NCBI GenBank assembly: GCA_002708265.1
Contig: PANA01000004.1
Span: forward strand, 1 to 64,000
Origin: Legionellales bacterium
Lineage (GTDB): Bacteria; Pseudomonadota; Gammaproteobacteria; Berkiellales; Berkiellaceae
Length of the DNA: 64,000 nt
Direction of reading: 5' to 3'
Shown: positions 29,784-38,287 of the stretch, in pieces
Numbering within the stretch: position 1 is the first letter of the stretch
Layout of the letters: every line of letters starts with the position of its first letter
Made by a program: the position numbers and the translations under genes
The notes under the pieces: generated by a model
Seen by the model: the letters and a program-made list of their open reading frames with translations, nothing else
What the model was told of the DNA's origin: nothing
Databases searched by the model: none

Positions 29784-30185
29784 ATGTCGAACGCAGCAAC
29801 AGGACAAAATGTACGTATTGAAGGGGTCAACTTACCTCCTAACGCACATATTGTCATTGGGCTTCAGTCCATTTATGGAATCGGTGCTACCCGAGCAAAG
29901 CAAATTTGTGAAAAGACAGGTATTGCGGAAAATAAGAAAGTCCGTGAACTGGGTGAAGATGACATCCGTAGCATTTTGTCTGCTCTAGAAGGCTATGTCG
30001 TTGAAGGTAACCTTCGACGAGAGCTGGCCATGAGAATTAAGCGTTTACGTGACATCCGATGCTACCGTGGTGTTCGTCATAGTCGTCGTCTTCCAGCGCG
30101 TGGACAACGGACCCGAACCAATGCTAAGTCAGCACGTGGTCGTCGCAAGAGTGGATCAGCTGGATCTGCTTCAGATAAGAAATAA
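29784..30185 (+). CDS. rpsM: 30S ribosomal protein S13
   Basis: S13 contacts P-site tRNA and the 50S subunit. The product is 133 residues, against 118 in E. coli. About eight residues precede the usual start (the RIEGVNLP segment corresponds to RIAGINIP), and there is a longer Gly/Ser-rich tail. The core [17 protein letters not shown] and GCYRG-type [22 protein letters not shown] are intact. No closer ATG gives the standard N-terminus, so the extension appears genuine. Confidence 0.95.
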   Translation: MSNAATGQNVRIEGVNLPPNAHIVIGLQSIYGIGATRAKQICEKTGIAENKKVRELGEDDIRSILSALEGYVVEGNLRRELAMRIKRLRDIRCYRGVRHSRRLPARGQRTRTNAKSARGRRKSGSAGSASDKK

Positions 30186-30212
30186 CAGTTTTAAGTAAAG
30201 GCATTATTGATT

Positions 30213-30614
30213 ATGGCTCAGAAGCAACTGTCAAGCAGTAAAAAAAGAACCAAAAAAGTTAAAGATCGGGTATCTGATGCTGTGGTTCACGTGAAAGCAA
30301 CTTTCAACAACACACTCATCACTATTACGGATGCTAAAGGTAACGCGTTATCTTGGTCCTCTGCTGGTGAGCAAAAATTCAGTGGTTCTCGTAAGAGTAC
30401 TCCTTACGCAGCCCAGGTTGCGACTGAAGTTGCTGCGAAGAAAGCCAAAGAAATTTATGGTGTTGAAAACGTTGAGGTGTACATCAAAGGTCCAGGACCA
30501 GGTCGTGAAGCAGCGATCCGTGCTGCCCGTAACTTCTTTATTGTTACAGGTATTTACGACATGACCGGTATCCCATTTAACGGGGTCCGAGCACCAAACG
30601 AACGACGAGTTTAA
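30213..30614 (+). CDS. rpsK: 30S ribosomal protein S11
   Basis: S11 lies on the 30S platform. The product is 133 residues from ATG 30213 (E. coli 129). A TTG two codons upstream is also open but gives no better site. Motifs are [35 protein letters not shown] and the end [14 protein letters not shown] (the family usually ends NGCRPPKKRRV). Confidence 0.96.
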   Translation: MAQKQLSSSKKRTKKVKDRVSDAVVHVKATFNNTLITITDAKGNALSWSSAGEQKFSGSRKSTPYAAQVATEVAAKKAKEIYGVENVEVYIKGPGPGREAAIRAARNFFIVTGIYDMTGIPFNGVRAPNERRV

Positions 30615-30646
30615 TTAAAAATTAATTTAGCGGATTAGGTAGAAGA

Positions 30647-31270
30647 ATGGCGAGATATACAGGGGCAACCTGCCGGATTTCAAGAAGATACGGTAAAGAC
30701 CTTGACTTCAAAACACTAAAGAGCAGAAGTCTTGAGTCTAAATGTAAGTTTGGTACAACCCCCGGTCAACACGGCCAAAGAAAGGGGCACCGCTCTGACT
30801 ACGGTCAGCAGTTAGCGGCTAAACAGATGCTACGTATGCAGTATGGTGTATTGGAAAAATATTTCCGTAAACTTTACAAAACTGCGGCGTCAAAGAAAGG
30901 GGTAACCGGTGTTATCTTGCTTCAGCTTCTAGAGTCTCGCTTGGATAACGTTGTTTACCGCATGGGTTTTGCAGGAACACGACGCGAAGCGCGTCAATTG
31001 GTTTCTCACCGTCATATTTTAATTAATGGTGAAATTCTGAACGTTCCTTCTTACCAGGTAAAAGTGGGTGACGTGATTTCTATCCGTGAAAAAGCACGTT
31101 CTCATGAAAGAATTACAGATGCCTTACAGTGGACCGAAGAAAAAGGGTTCCCTGAATGGGTGAGTGTCGATGCTAAGGAAATGAGTGGTACCTTTAAGTC
31201 TGTTCCTGAAAGGGATGACATACCGACCGATATTGACGTATCACTAATTGTTGAGTTGTACTCTAAGTAA
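30647..31270 (+). CDS. rpsD: 30S ribosomal protein S4
   Basis: S4 starts 30S assembly and represses the alpha operon in E. coli. The product is 207 residues (E. coli 206). It begins [19 protein letters not shown], has the GQHGQRKG segment, and carries the S4 RNA-binding motif [33 protein letters not shown]. Confidence 0.97.
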   Translation: MARYTGATCRISRRYGKDLDFKTLKSRSLESKCKFGTTPGQHGQRKGHRSDYGQQLAAKQMLRMQYGVLEKYFRKLYKTAASKKGVTGVILLQLLESRLDNVVYRMGFAGTRREARQLVSHRHILINGEILNVPSYQVKVGDVISIREKARSHERITDALQWTEEKGFPEWVSVDAKEMSGTFKSVPERDDIPTDIDVSLIVELYSK

Positions 31271-31299
31271 TTAATTAACCGCTCAGGGGAATGCTTGCT

Positions 31300-32304
31300 A
31301 TGGCAACGACCGAATTATTAAAACCGCGCTCCATCAGTATGAAAAATGTTGGACCAAACGCGGCTAAAGTAACCATGGAACCGTTCGAACGTGGATATGG
31401 CCATACTTTAGGAAATGCGCTTAGACGAACCCTTTTATCCAGTATGCTTGGGTTCTCTGTTGTTCAGGTAAAAATTGAAGGCGTTGAGCACGAGTACTCC
31501 GGTATTGACGGTGTTCAAGAGGATGTTGTTGATATCCTATTGAACCTAAAAGGTTTACGTTTCAAAGTTTCTGAAGCAGCTAAGTCAGAGTTTGAATTAA
31601 CGCTTGAAAAGAAAGGTGTTGGCCCTGTCCTCGCCTCTGATATTCAATTGTTAGACGATATGGAATTGGTGAACCCAGATTATGTTATCTGTCACCTAAC
31701 AAAAGATGTTCCGTTCAAAGCACGTTTGACGATTGCGCGTGGTCGTGGTTACCAACCATCTACTGTTCGTGCAAAAGTAATTGACGAATTGAGCGGTGAA
31801 GAAGAAAATCCAATCGGTGTTTTGCACTTGGATGCTTCTTTTAGCCCGATTCGAACAGTTTCTTACACCGTTGAAAGTGCGCGTGTTGAAAACAGAACCG
31901 ACATGGATAAATTGGTAATGCACGTTGAAACAGACGGCACAATTAGTCCTGAGTCTGCTATTCGTAAAGCGTCCACACTGCTTTGCGATCAGCTGTCAGC
32001 ATTTGTTGAACTAAAAGAAGAAGTACAGTCTGCGGCTGTGCAGAAGGACGAAACGATTGATCCAGTTCTTCTACGTCCAGTAGATGAGCTTGAGTTGACA
32101 GTTCGTTCAGCAAACTGTTTGAAAGCAGAAAACATTTTATACATCGGCGACTTGGTTCAACGATCTGAAATGGAACTGCTTAAGACACCTAATTTGGGTA
32201 AGAAATCTTTAACTGAAATTAAAGATGTGCTTGCTTCCAAAGGGTTGTCTTTGGGGATGAAACTAGAGAACTGGCCGCCAGCTGGTCTAGAGTCTAACGA
32301 CTAA
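31300..32304 (+). CDS. rpoA: DNA-directed RNA polymerase subunit alpha
   Basis: The alpha dimer initiates polymerase assembly and contacts activators and UP elements. The product is 334 residues (E. coli 329). ATG 31300 is chosen because AGGGGA lies nine bases before it. The ATG at 31291 directly abuts that site and is unlikely. The N-terminal domain has [23 protein letters not shown], and the C-terminal domain has the helix-hairpin-helix LIYIGDLV-type segment and [25 protein letters not shown]. Confidence 0.97.
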   Translation: MATTELLKPRSISMKNVGPNAAKVTMEPFERGYGHTLGNALRRTLLSSMLGFSVVQVKIEGVEHEYSGIDGVQEDVVDILLNLKGLRFKVSEAAKSEFELTLEKKGVGPVLASDIQLLDDMELVNPDYVICHLTKDVPFKARLTIARGRGYQPSTVRAKVIDELSGEEENPIGVLHLDASFSPIRTVSYTVESARVENRTDMDKLVMHVETDGTISPESAIRKASTLLCDQLSAFVELKEEVQSAAVQKDETIDPVLLRPVDELELTVRSANCLKAENILYIGDLVQRSEMELLKTPNLGKKSLTEIKDVLASKGLSLGMKLENWPPAGLESND

Positions 32305-32322
32305 TTTTGGGGATTGTAGGTT

Positions 32323-32676
32323 ATGCGTCATCGCAAGTCCGGAAGAAAATTAAATAGAAATAGCTCGCATCGTAAAGCGATGTACAAAAATATTGCTGTT
32401 GCCTTGCTAACGCACGAAAGCATTAAAACGACTTTGCCTAAAGCAAAAGAATTGCGTCGTGTTGTTGAGCCTTTAGTAACACTTGGCCGTACCGATACGG
32501 TTGCTAATCGTCGCCTGGCTTTTGCTAGATTACGTGACAAAGCTGCAGTTGCTAAGCTTTTCACTGAGCTAGGTCCAAAGTTCAGCCAGCGCCCAGGTGG
32601 TTACCTACGTATCCTAAAAATGGGTTTCAGAGCGGGTGACTCTGCGCCAATGGCGTTAGTTCAATTCGTTGACTAA
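32323..32676 (+). CDS. rplQ: 50S ribosomal protein L17
   Basis: L17 is an early-binding 50S protein near the tunnel exit. The product is 117 residues (E. coli 127). It begins [20 protein letters not shown] and ends [27 protein letters not shown]. It is the last gene of the superoperon and is followed by a strong hairpin shared with a convergent gene. Confidence 0.97.
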   Translation: MRHRKSGRKLNRNSSHRKAMYKNIAVALLTHESIKTTLPKAKELRRVVEPLVTLGRTDTVANRRLAFARLRDKAAVAKLFTELGPKFSQRPGGYLRILKMGFRAGDSAPMALVQFVD

Positions 32677-32685
32677 ACCGATTGG

Positions 32686-34080
32686 TTAGTTAAAAAAGCC
32701 GGCACCACGTTGCCGGTTTTTTTTGTTCCAATTTTCTGTTTCATTTTCCCCAAGATGAACTGAGCGCTTCATCTCAAATAGATTTCCACCCTTAATGAAA
32801 CTATTGAAGAAATCTTGCACAAATGCTTTCCCTAAACTTTTTTCCATGCGTTCAAGTAGCTGTTTTACAGAGAGTTCCTTGGGCGGCAAGTTCTTAACAA
32901 AAGCATCTATCTTTTGGGGCGTGAGGTCTTTTTTAAGGTGCTTTAGTATTAACAAATGTACCCCTGGTGTTAAATATGTCTCGAAGTCATTGCGGGACGC
33001 AACATTCGATAAGGATTGTCCTCGTGCAGGGTGACGGTTATAGGTGTTTAAGTGTTTATCAATAATTTGCCCGTATTCTTTCTGTGAAATCAGGTGTGAA
33101 GAATGCGCAAATCTTAATCCGTAATAATCAGTAAAGCCTTCGAGCACAGCCTTAAACACAAACTTCTCTTCTTTTGTTTTTAAGTGGCTCGAAGTTAATA
33201 CTTTTCTACCCAACCACTGATGAAAGAGCTCATGGGAAAACCCATAGAATATTAATGGCATCCTCCGTTCACTAAGCTCAGGCAGGAACATCATCATTAC
33301 CTCGCCAGTATGGGTACCCACTAAACGATCGGTATTAGTGACTCGAATATATGACCAATAAGGAGTAGGAATAGGCTCAGACCAAAAACGATGTTGTAAC
33401 CGTATTAACTTAAATATCCCCTCGGTTAAGGGCTCGATATCCCAGCCGTTTAAGTTACCATCGTATAAGCTGATGCAAACTTCTTTTAATGTAGAGCTGC
33501 ATATCCTTTTGATTCTGCCGCCCGCAAATGCAGATTTGGTGAAATTATCAATCGACTTATACGAACCAGTGGTCCGCTCGGGAATAATCGTCCAAGCATT
33601 CGGTACCTGAATGTTTGTTTTTATATTCCATTTCTGACTCTTACTACTTCTGGGGGTTATCAATAAATACTGTGACGGAAACTGAAAATAATCCGTATCG
33701 ATATATGGGTAGTGCGGGCTGCTTAAACGTGGATCAACTCTAAAGGTATACTCTAGTACAACAGGCTCATGTACGCTGTTGCGCATGATTTGAATCCCGC
33801 TAGAGTTGGTACTGGCCAGGCCTGGGCTTTTTAATTCATATGACATCGAATCCGTCTGTCCCACAGGACGGTTAGGGGAGACGTATTGACTCGGTGGTGC
33901 AAGTATAATGACCCTATCAGGAGAATCTATTTCCATGCGAACCTGGTACTTGCGCTCACCATTTCCGACAATCGGTTTAATATCATAGGTCAGCGAGTTG
34001 GCCCAGGCAGAGATACAAACCATAAGTCCTGCCAATGTGCCTAAAAACCTGCCCATACCAAACCCCAAGCGATCAGTCAT
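32686..34080 (-). CDS. Secreted M61-like zinc metallopeptidase (paralogue A)
   Basis: The product is 464 residues and is probably exported. The N-terminus MGRFLGTLAGLMVCISAWA reads as a signal peptide with cleavage after residue 27. The zinc site is HELFH at 283-287, and the third ligand is probably Glu314 in EGFTDYY. The order HExxH then EGxTDYY, and an N-terminal beta-rich region with KYQVRMEID, resemble peptidase family M61 (glycyl aminopeptidase-like). The C-terminal half matches the product at 38284-39606: LL..LKKDLT, D.F.KNLP, then LG..FVQDFF. The substrate is unknown. The last codons run through the shared terminator. It is transcribed divergently from the neighbouring phosphodiesterase-like gene. 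Confidence 0.8.
   Translation of the reverse strand: MTDRLGFGMGRFLGTLAGLMVCISAWANSLTYDIKPIVGNGERKYQVRMEIDSPDRVIILAPPSQYVSPNRPVGQTDSMSYELKSPGLASTNSSGIQIMRNSVHEPVVLEYTFRVDPRLSSPHYPYIDTDYFQFPSQYLLITPRSSKSQKWNIKTNIQVPNAWTIIPERTTGSYKSIDNFTKSAFAGGRIKRICSSTLKEVCISLYDGNLNGWDIEPLTEGIFKLIRLQHRFWSEPIPTPYWSYIRVTNTDRLVGTHTGEVMMMFLPELSERRMPLIFYGFSHELFHQWLGRKVLTSSHLKTKEEKFVFKAVLEGFTDYYGLRFAHSSHLISQKEYGQIIDKHLNTYNRHPARGQSLSNVASRNDFETYLTPGVHLLILKHLKKDLTPQKIDAFVKNLPPKELSVKQLLERMEKSLGKAFVQDFFNSFIKGGNLFEMKRSVHLGENETENWNKKNRQRGAGFFN
32691..32724. terminator. Bidirectional terminator after rplQ
   Basis: CCGGCA and TGCCGG form the stem, flanked by a run of A on the left and a run of eight T on the right, so it can act in both directions. 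It ends the rplQ transcript. It also lies within the last codons of the convergent minus-strand peptidase gene. Confidence 0.9.
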
Positions 34081-34188
34081 TTTTTAACTATAGGTGATAT
34101 CTGCATCAATCCCCAGAAACTTGCAAGTGCATCAAAATGTATCCCCCAAAGGCTTCCCAGTTTAAAGGCCAATATAAAACTATTTAAC

Positions 34189-34217
34189 TTGCTAACTTTA
34201 GGAGAGTTCGGTAAAAT
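34189..34217 (+). promoter_or_regulatory. Promoter of the phosphodiesterase-like gene
   Basis: TTGCTA at 34189-34194 and TAAAAT at 34212-34217 are separated by exactly 17 bases, in the 172-base gap between two divergent genes. The start codon lies 36 bases after the -10, preceded by AGGGGAT. Pattern evidence only. Confidence 0.55.
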
Positions 34218-34252
34218 GCGGACAACTTAAATATTCAGTTGAGGTAGGGGAT

Positions 34253-36544
34253 ATGCACCCAATTGCGCAAGAAGCCGTTCAATATGCCTATTCGCATTAT
34301 TTAGTAAATCCCTATACCGCTAAAACCTGGTATAACCGCCTAGGTCTCGCTACCAAGCTCAAAACGCCATTAGGTGTAACCTATCGTCCGAATCATGGTT
34401 TGCCGCACACAGTGCGAACCATGCACTATTTGCCCTACCTTCGAGAGTTCTATCAAAAAAATGCGATTCGAGATGCTCAGGGGCAGCTGTTGTTGCCGTT
34501 TAACCAAATTACCGATGCTGATATTTTGCGTATGCAACTATCCATGGCCTTCTATGTCACCGGTAGAGAAAGTGAAGACTGCTTTAAAAATGCGCCAGCA
34601 CTGTATAAAAAATACCGACAAAGTTCAGCAGAATACTTTGAAAAGTACGTGCGTGAAGCAAAGCTGATAGGGGAAGGCCAACCATTTGAAGATGAAGAAC
34701 AAATGCTTCTATACCGGAAAATGGTTGAGCTTGGTTTTGAAGGCATTATGGCTTTTCAAAAGGGCGGAGGACGAGAAGCAGAGAGAGACACAAAAGAACA
34801 CGTATTAAATCTCTTAATGGCGAATGCCCACTCATTAGATATCGCTCGGTGCCGCAACACTAAACAGTTTAAGACGGATACAATGAAATGGTATGCCGCT
34901 CAATACTGCGAAAATGTCTTTAGCCGAGATCTTGAGTCGCTAGTTCTATACGCACAAAACTGCCTAATGGCGACTGGGGATAAAGTGCGTGCAAAATTCG
35001 ATGTCTGCAACATGACGATTGAAACAGACGAGGGCCCCAAAAGTATTATTCGTCCACTGGCAGGTGAACTTATTCCTTCTTCAATGAATATAAGTTTATT
35101 AGATCCCACCAGTTTTGTCTGGACAGTTCCCTATGACCGAAAGAAATACTATCAATGTGCAACAAGCCTTGAGACCTGTTTGGATGCAATAGAAAGCGCG
35201 GCAAAACCAAAATTCTTATCACATAGCTTGGAAGAGTACGCGCCTACAGCTGAAGAGGCTATAGAAGTTTGGAAATCAAGAAATGCTGTTATGCGTTTAG
35301 TAGAAGCAAATACGAACTATACTGGCATACGTTGGGATTTTGAACAAATTGCCGATCCTACGGAGATGCGGCCGGTGTTGTGGAATAAGTTGCAAACTAT
35401 TAGTGAAAAAAAGCGTCAGCATATTCGAGACCCTTTTGATAATTATAAGGCGTACAAACGCCCATACTATCCTGATAACAGCACACCAGAAACAGGTCAT
35501 GTACCGCATGGTGTTGAGTATGAGGACTACTACGAGGCAGATGGAACCCCTAAGATATTTCCTATCGCCCCACCTCAATGGCGCCCTCATCGAAAAAATA
35601 CGCCATATACCCGGAAGTCATCATGGTCGTACCTACCCAGTCACGGTAGAGTAAAACACTATCGATACCGTCATATCTCAAATATGCTCGCTACCTGGTT
35701 CGGGATTTCATACAAAATAGGTATCTTGGCAGACTACCGCCAAATGCATAAGAAAGGCGATCGATATAATTTTATTGGGGATGTAGCCTCAACTGGAGAT
35801 TTGAATGGATTTTTTTGGCTAGGATCTCAAATGAGCGAACGCCAGGAAAAGTTTAATCGCTCCTTTAATCGGGTCTTTTACGACGCTAGAAACCATCCCA
35901 TGCACTTTGACGAATTAAGAGACAAGCTTGATGAGTGCCCCAGTACGCCACCACAATCAGAGCTTTTAATTGGTGCGTCAGCCCCTGCAATTAAAGCAGT
36001 ATTTTGCACCTCTGCAAGTAATTCTGCATTCATAAGACTTCAAGATGCTGCAAACAGAATTAAAATAGACTATGGAATGAAATTACCTCTTCTGTTAGTT
36101 GATGGGAAAGGAACTGTTCGTGAAGTGACCGCTCAAGAAATTGACAAAGCTATGAGTAAATGGCAAAAACGTTTCGAACATAAATACGGTATTGTTCGTT
36201 TCTTTTGGAAACTGTTCTGGAACCAACTACACCAAGTATATAAACGGGTCAAAGCCGTTAAGCAACATAAAGAAAATGTTGCAACAGTGGTTCAACAAGC
36301 AGAGCAGAAAGTAAGAATTGATGATCTTGCTGAACAAGTAGGCGCAAGGCTAGACTGTCATATCGATAGCCCTTCCAACAGAGGCAGCAACCATGATCTT
36401 GACTCACCTCACTCGACTGTAAGCCCTACAAAGCTTTTCCGTCAGAAAGCCCGTCAGTTACCAGCAGTGCCAACTCGCCATCGACGTCGACTCCCAAGGG
36501 TACCTTCATGCTCACGGCAAAAAAGCGTCTCACCAAGAGGATAA
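34253..36544 (+). CDS. SidE-type phosphodiesterase-like protein, putative effector
   Basis: The product is 763 residues without signal peptide or clear membrane segment. Residues about 44-200 show RPNHGLPHTVRT (His48, His52), MAFYVTGRESE (Glu106, Glu108) and NAHSLDIARC (His193). From memory of the family, this His-Glu-His pattern belongs to the HD-like phosphodiesterase domain of Legionella SidE/Dup proteins, which process ADP-ribosylated ubiquitin. No ART domain is seen, so on its own it would resemble the Dup type. The rest, including YRYRHISNMLATWFG and a block LLIGASAP...LLLVDGKGTV, is unknown to me. The last 60 residues are basic, proline-rich and probably disordered. It has its own promoter and terminator. 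Function in ubiquitin chemistry is inference; an ordinary HD-type hydrolase is the alternative. Confidence 0.65.
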   Translation: MHPIAQEAVQYAYSHYLVNPYTAKTWYNRLGLATKLKTPLGVTYRPNHGLPHTVRTMHYLPYLREFYQKNAIRDAQGQLLLPFNQITDADILRMQLSMAFYVTGRESEDCFKNAPALYKKYRQSSAEYFEKYVREAKLIGEGQPFEDEEQMLLYRKMVELGFEGIMAFQKGGGREAERDTKEHVLNLLMANAHSLDIARCRNTKQFKTDTMKWYAAQYCENVFSRDLESLVLYAQNCLMATGDKVRAKFDVCNMTIETDEGPKSIIRPLAGELIPSSMNISLLDPTSFVWTVPYDRKKYYQCATSLETCLDAIESAAKPKFLSHSLEEYAPTAEEAIEVWKSRNAVMRLVEANTNYTGIRWDFEQIADPTEMRPVLWNKLQTISEKKRQHIRDPFDNYKAYKRPYYPDNSTPETGHVPHGVEYEDYYEADGTPKIFPIAPPQWRPHRKNTPYTRKSSWSYLPSHGRVKHYRYRHISNMLATWFGISYKIGILADYRQMHKKGDRYNFIGDVASTGDLNGFFWLGSQMSERQEKFNRSFNRVFYDARNHPMHFDELRDKLDECPSTPPQSELLIGASAPAIKAVFCTSASNSAFIRLQDAANRIKIDYGMKLPLLLVDGKGTVREVTAQEIDKAMSKWQKRFEHKYGIVRFFWKLFWNQLHQVYKRVKAVKQHKENVATVVQQAEQKVRIDDLAEQVGARLDCHIDSPSNRGSNHDLDSPHSTVSPTKLFRQKARQLPAVPTRHRRRLPRVPSCSRQKSVSPRG

Positions 36545-36546
36545 AT

Positions 36547-36570
36547 TAAAAGCCCCAATGGGGCTTTTTT
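36547..36570 (+). terminator. Terminator after the phosphodiesterase-like gene
   Basis: AAAAGCCCC and GGGGCTTTTTT form a perfect hairpin around AAT directly after the stop codon. The flanking A and T runs would let it work on both strands. Confidence 0.9.
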
Positions 36571-36669
36571 AGTTAATTAGGTCAGCTTTCGCCTTTGAAA
36601 CTTTCTAGTAGCGCAAAACTGTGGTATCTTGCTGACTTGCGTTTTTTGTAGAAAAATAAGAGTACTTAC

Positions 36670-37419
36670 ATGGGTCCAAAAGTAATTAAACGTCACTTAA
36701 ATTTCATTCGTGGCTTTAAAAAACTGCAAGATGGTATTCGCTTCATTTTTTCCATTCCTATGCTGCCATTTATGTTGCTACTGAACCAAACAGAAAGAGG
36801 GCGGCGTATCTTTGAGCGAGGGTTAATGTTCCTTCCTAACCTGATGCTGTCCCTCTTAGCGCTAGGGGCGTTTCCAATTACATTTCTGATTCAAGCATTT
36901 ACTAAAAAGGATATATTAGGTCGGCTTTTTGAAGGTGTTAGAAAAGGTGTTTTACCATTTTTGATGTTGGCTCCGCTTTTTTGTCTGTATGCGGCTCTTC
37001 AAATACCAGCTCAAATCATTAATCATGTTTTGGGTGTGCTTGTTTGGCTTCCCGCTCAGTTTGTAGCATTGTTTGGTGGTGCCCCTAAAGCCAAGTATTT
37101 AGACTTCTATAATATCCATTTATGGGAAAGCGCTGAGTTTCTTGCAGAAATCGTGCAAGCTGCTCCCGAGCATGCTTCACGTGTAGAGGATGGAGAAAGC
37201 TTCTTATTGAGACGTCGAACTACTGAAGTTGTTGTCGCTGCTGATCAAGCAAGACCAGCTGCTGTGGAGGATGGTGAGCAGTCTGTTTCCAAAGGGTATT
37301 TCACTCCCCAAAGTAGTACCGCGTTTGTGCCAAGTGTAGAGGAACAAGAACGAATGGAAGCGGAAAGCGAGGCGGGTGTCGCGCCAATGCACCCTCAATA
37401 TCGAGATTTTCTATTCTAG
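36670..37419 (+). CDS. Membrane protein of unknown family (tandem paralogue 1)
   Basis: The product is 249 residues with a basic N-terminus (KVIKRHLNFIRGF), hydrophobic segments near 53-78, 94-115 and 117-137, and then GAPK at 137-140. The last 100 residues are polar and probably disordered, with FTP at 211-213. The next gene encodes a co-linear relative (KVIKRHL, the VWL.AQF.ALFGGAPK end of the hydrophobic core, and FTP at the same distance). I do not recognise the family. Each copy has its own terminator, so they are not a simple operon. A Sec signal is not evident. The neighbourhood suggests an accessory, perhaps host-interaction, role, but nothing in the sequence proves it. Confidence 0.8.
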   Translation: MGPKVIKRHLNFIRGFKKLQDGIRFIFSIPMLPFMLLLNQTERGRRIFERGLMFLPNLMLSLLALGAFPITFLIQAFTKKDILGRLFEGVRKGVLPFLMLAPLFCLYAALQIPAQIINHVLGVLVWLPAQFVALFGGAPKAKYLDFYNIHLWESAEFLAEIVQAAPEHASRVEDGESFLLRRRTTEVVVAADQARPAAVEDGEQSVSKGYFTPQSSTAFVPSVEEQERMEAESEAGVAPMHPQYRDFLF

Positions 37420-37432
37420 GTTGCCGAACATG

Positions 37433-37460
37433 AAAAGCCCCTCTAGTAAGGGGCTTTTTT
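37433..37460 (+). terminator. Terminator between the two membrane paralogues
   Basis: AAAAGCCCCT pairs with AGGGGCTTTTTT around CTAGTA, 14 bases after the stop. It has the same GCCCC/GGGGC style as the terminators on either side. Confidence 0.9.
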
Positions 37461-37549
37461 ATAAGGTTAACTCCCAAAAGCGCAATAGCCAATAGGATTA
37501 TTTTAACTTACACAATTGGTTTGTATACGTAAAAGTAAAGGGCAAACAA

Positions 37550-38287
37550 ATGAAATTAAAAGTGATAAAAAGACACCTTTCTTTCCTAATTGGATTTAAC
37601 AAAATGTTAAAGGGTGTGCATTTTTCGCTTACGTTTCCAACTATCCCTATCAAATATCTATTTCATTTGACAGAGTTCGGTAAAGACTTTTTTAAGTTGG
37701 CTCTATTCTTTATCCCTAGGGTGCTGGCAGGGTTGATTCTTTGGCCAATACTACTACCTCTAGATGCTATTTTTAATCATGGAAAACCAAGTGCATTTAG
37801 AAGAATGCTTCGAGATATTGCTCTTGGTACATTCCCGTTTATCTTAATATCCCCGATAGTCTTGTTTTACGGTGCGTTGCATGTCCTTTCCTTTTTAACA
37901 ACCAACTTTATAAGTGGTGTAGTTTGGCTAGGTGCCCAGTTTGCGGCACTATTTGGTGGAGCTCCTAAAACAACTTACTATAACTTTTTTGACCAAGTAA
38001 AATGGAAGGAAGCTTATCAGACAGAGCTACACCGCGAAGCTCGTCAGGCACAATCTGTTTTTGAGGTTCCGGACGATTTTGCCCAAACAGACAGAGCCAT
38101 CGAATTGAGTGAAAAGCCTGCCGCTGAACCTGGTGATTTAAATAAGGTCTCCCAACATTCCAGCGGAGGAAGCTTCTTCACACCGTCCCTAGCTTCCAGT
38201 TCAAGTATTCAGGCTCGATCAGAAGAACCTGATGATGATATGGCAGCTGAGATAACGGGGTTAAGAAGACGACACGGTTGCTTCTAA
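37550..38287 (+). CDS. Membrane protein of unknown family (tandem paralogue 2)
   Basis: The product is 245 residues and is clearly related to the preceding product. It shares KVIKRHLSFLIGF at residues 4-16, hydrophobic segments near 48-75, 93-113 and 114-137, GAPK at 137-140, and FTP at 210-212 within a serine-rich disordered tail. Identity looks moderate, so the duplication is old. Function is unknown. AAAG and a modest ribosome binding site precede the ATG. It is followed by a terminator that also lies inside the convergent peptidase gene. Confidence 0.8.
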   Translation: MKLKVIKRHLSFLIGFNKMLKGVHFSLTFPTIPIKYLFHLTEFGKDFFKLALFFIPRVLAGLILWPILLPLDAIFNHGKPSAFRRMLRDIALGTFPFILISPIVLFYGALHVLSFLTTNFISGVVWLGAQFAALFGGAPKTTYYNFFDQVKWKEAYQTELHREARQAQSVFEVPDDFAQTDRAIELSEKPAAEPGDLNKVSQHSSGGSFFTPSLASSSSIQARSEEPDDDMAAEITGLRRRHGCF

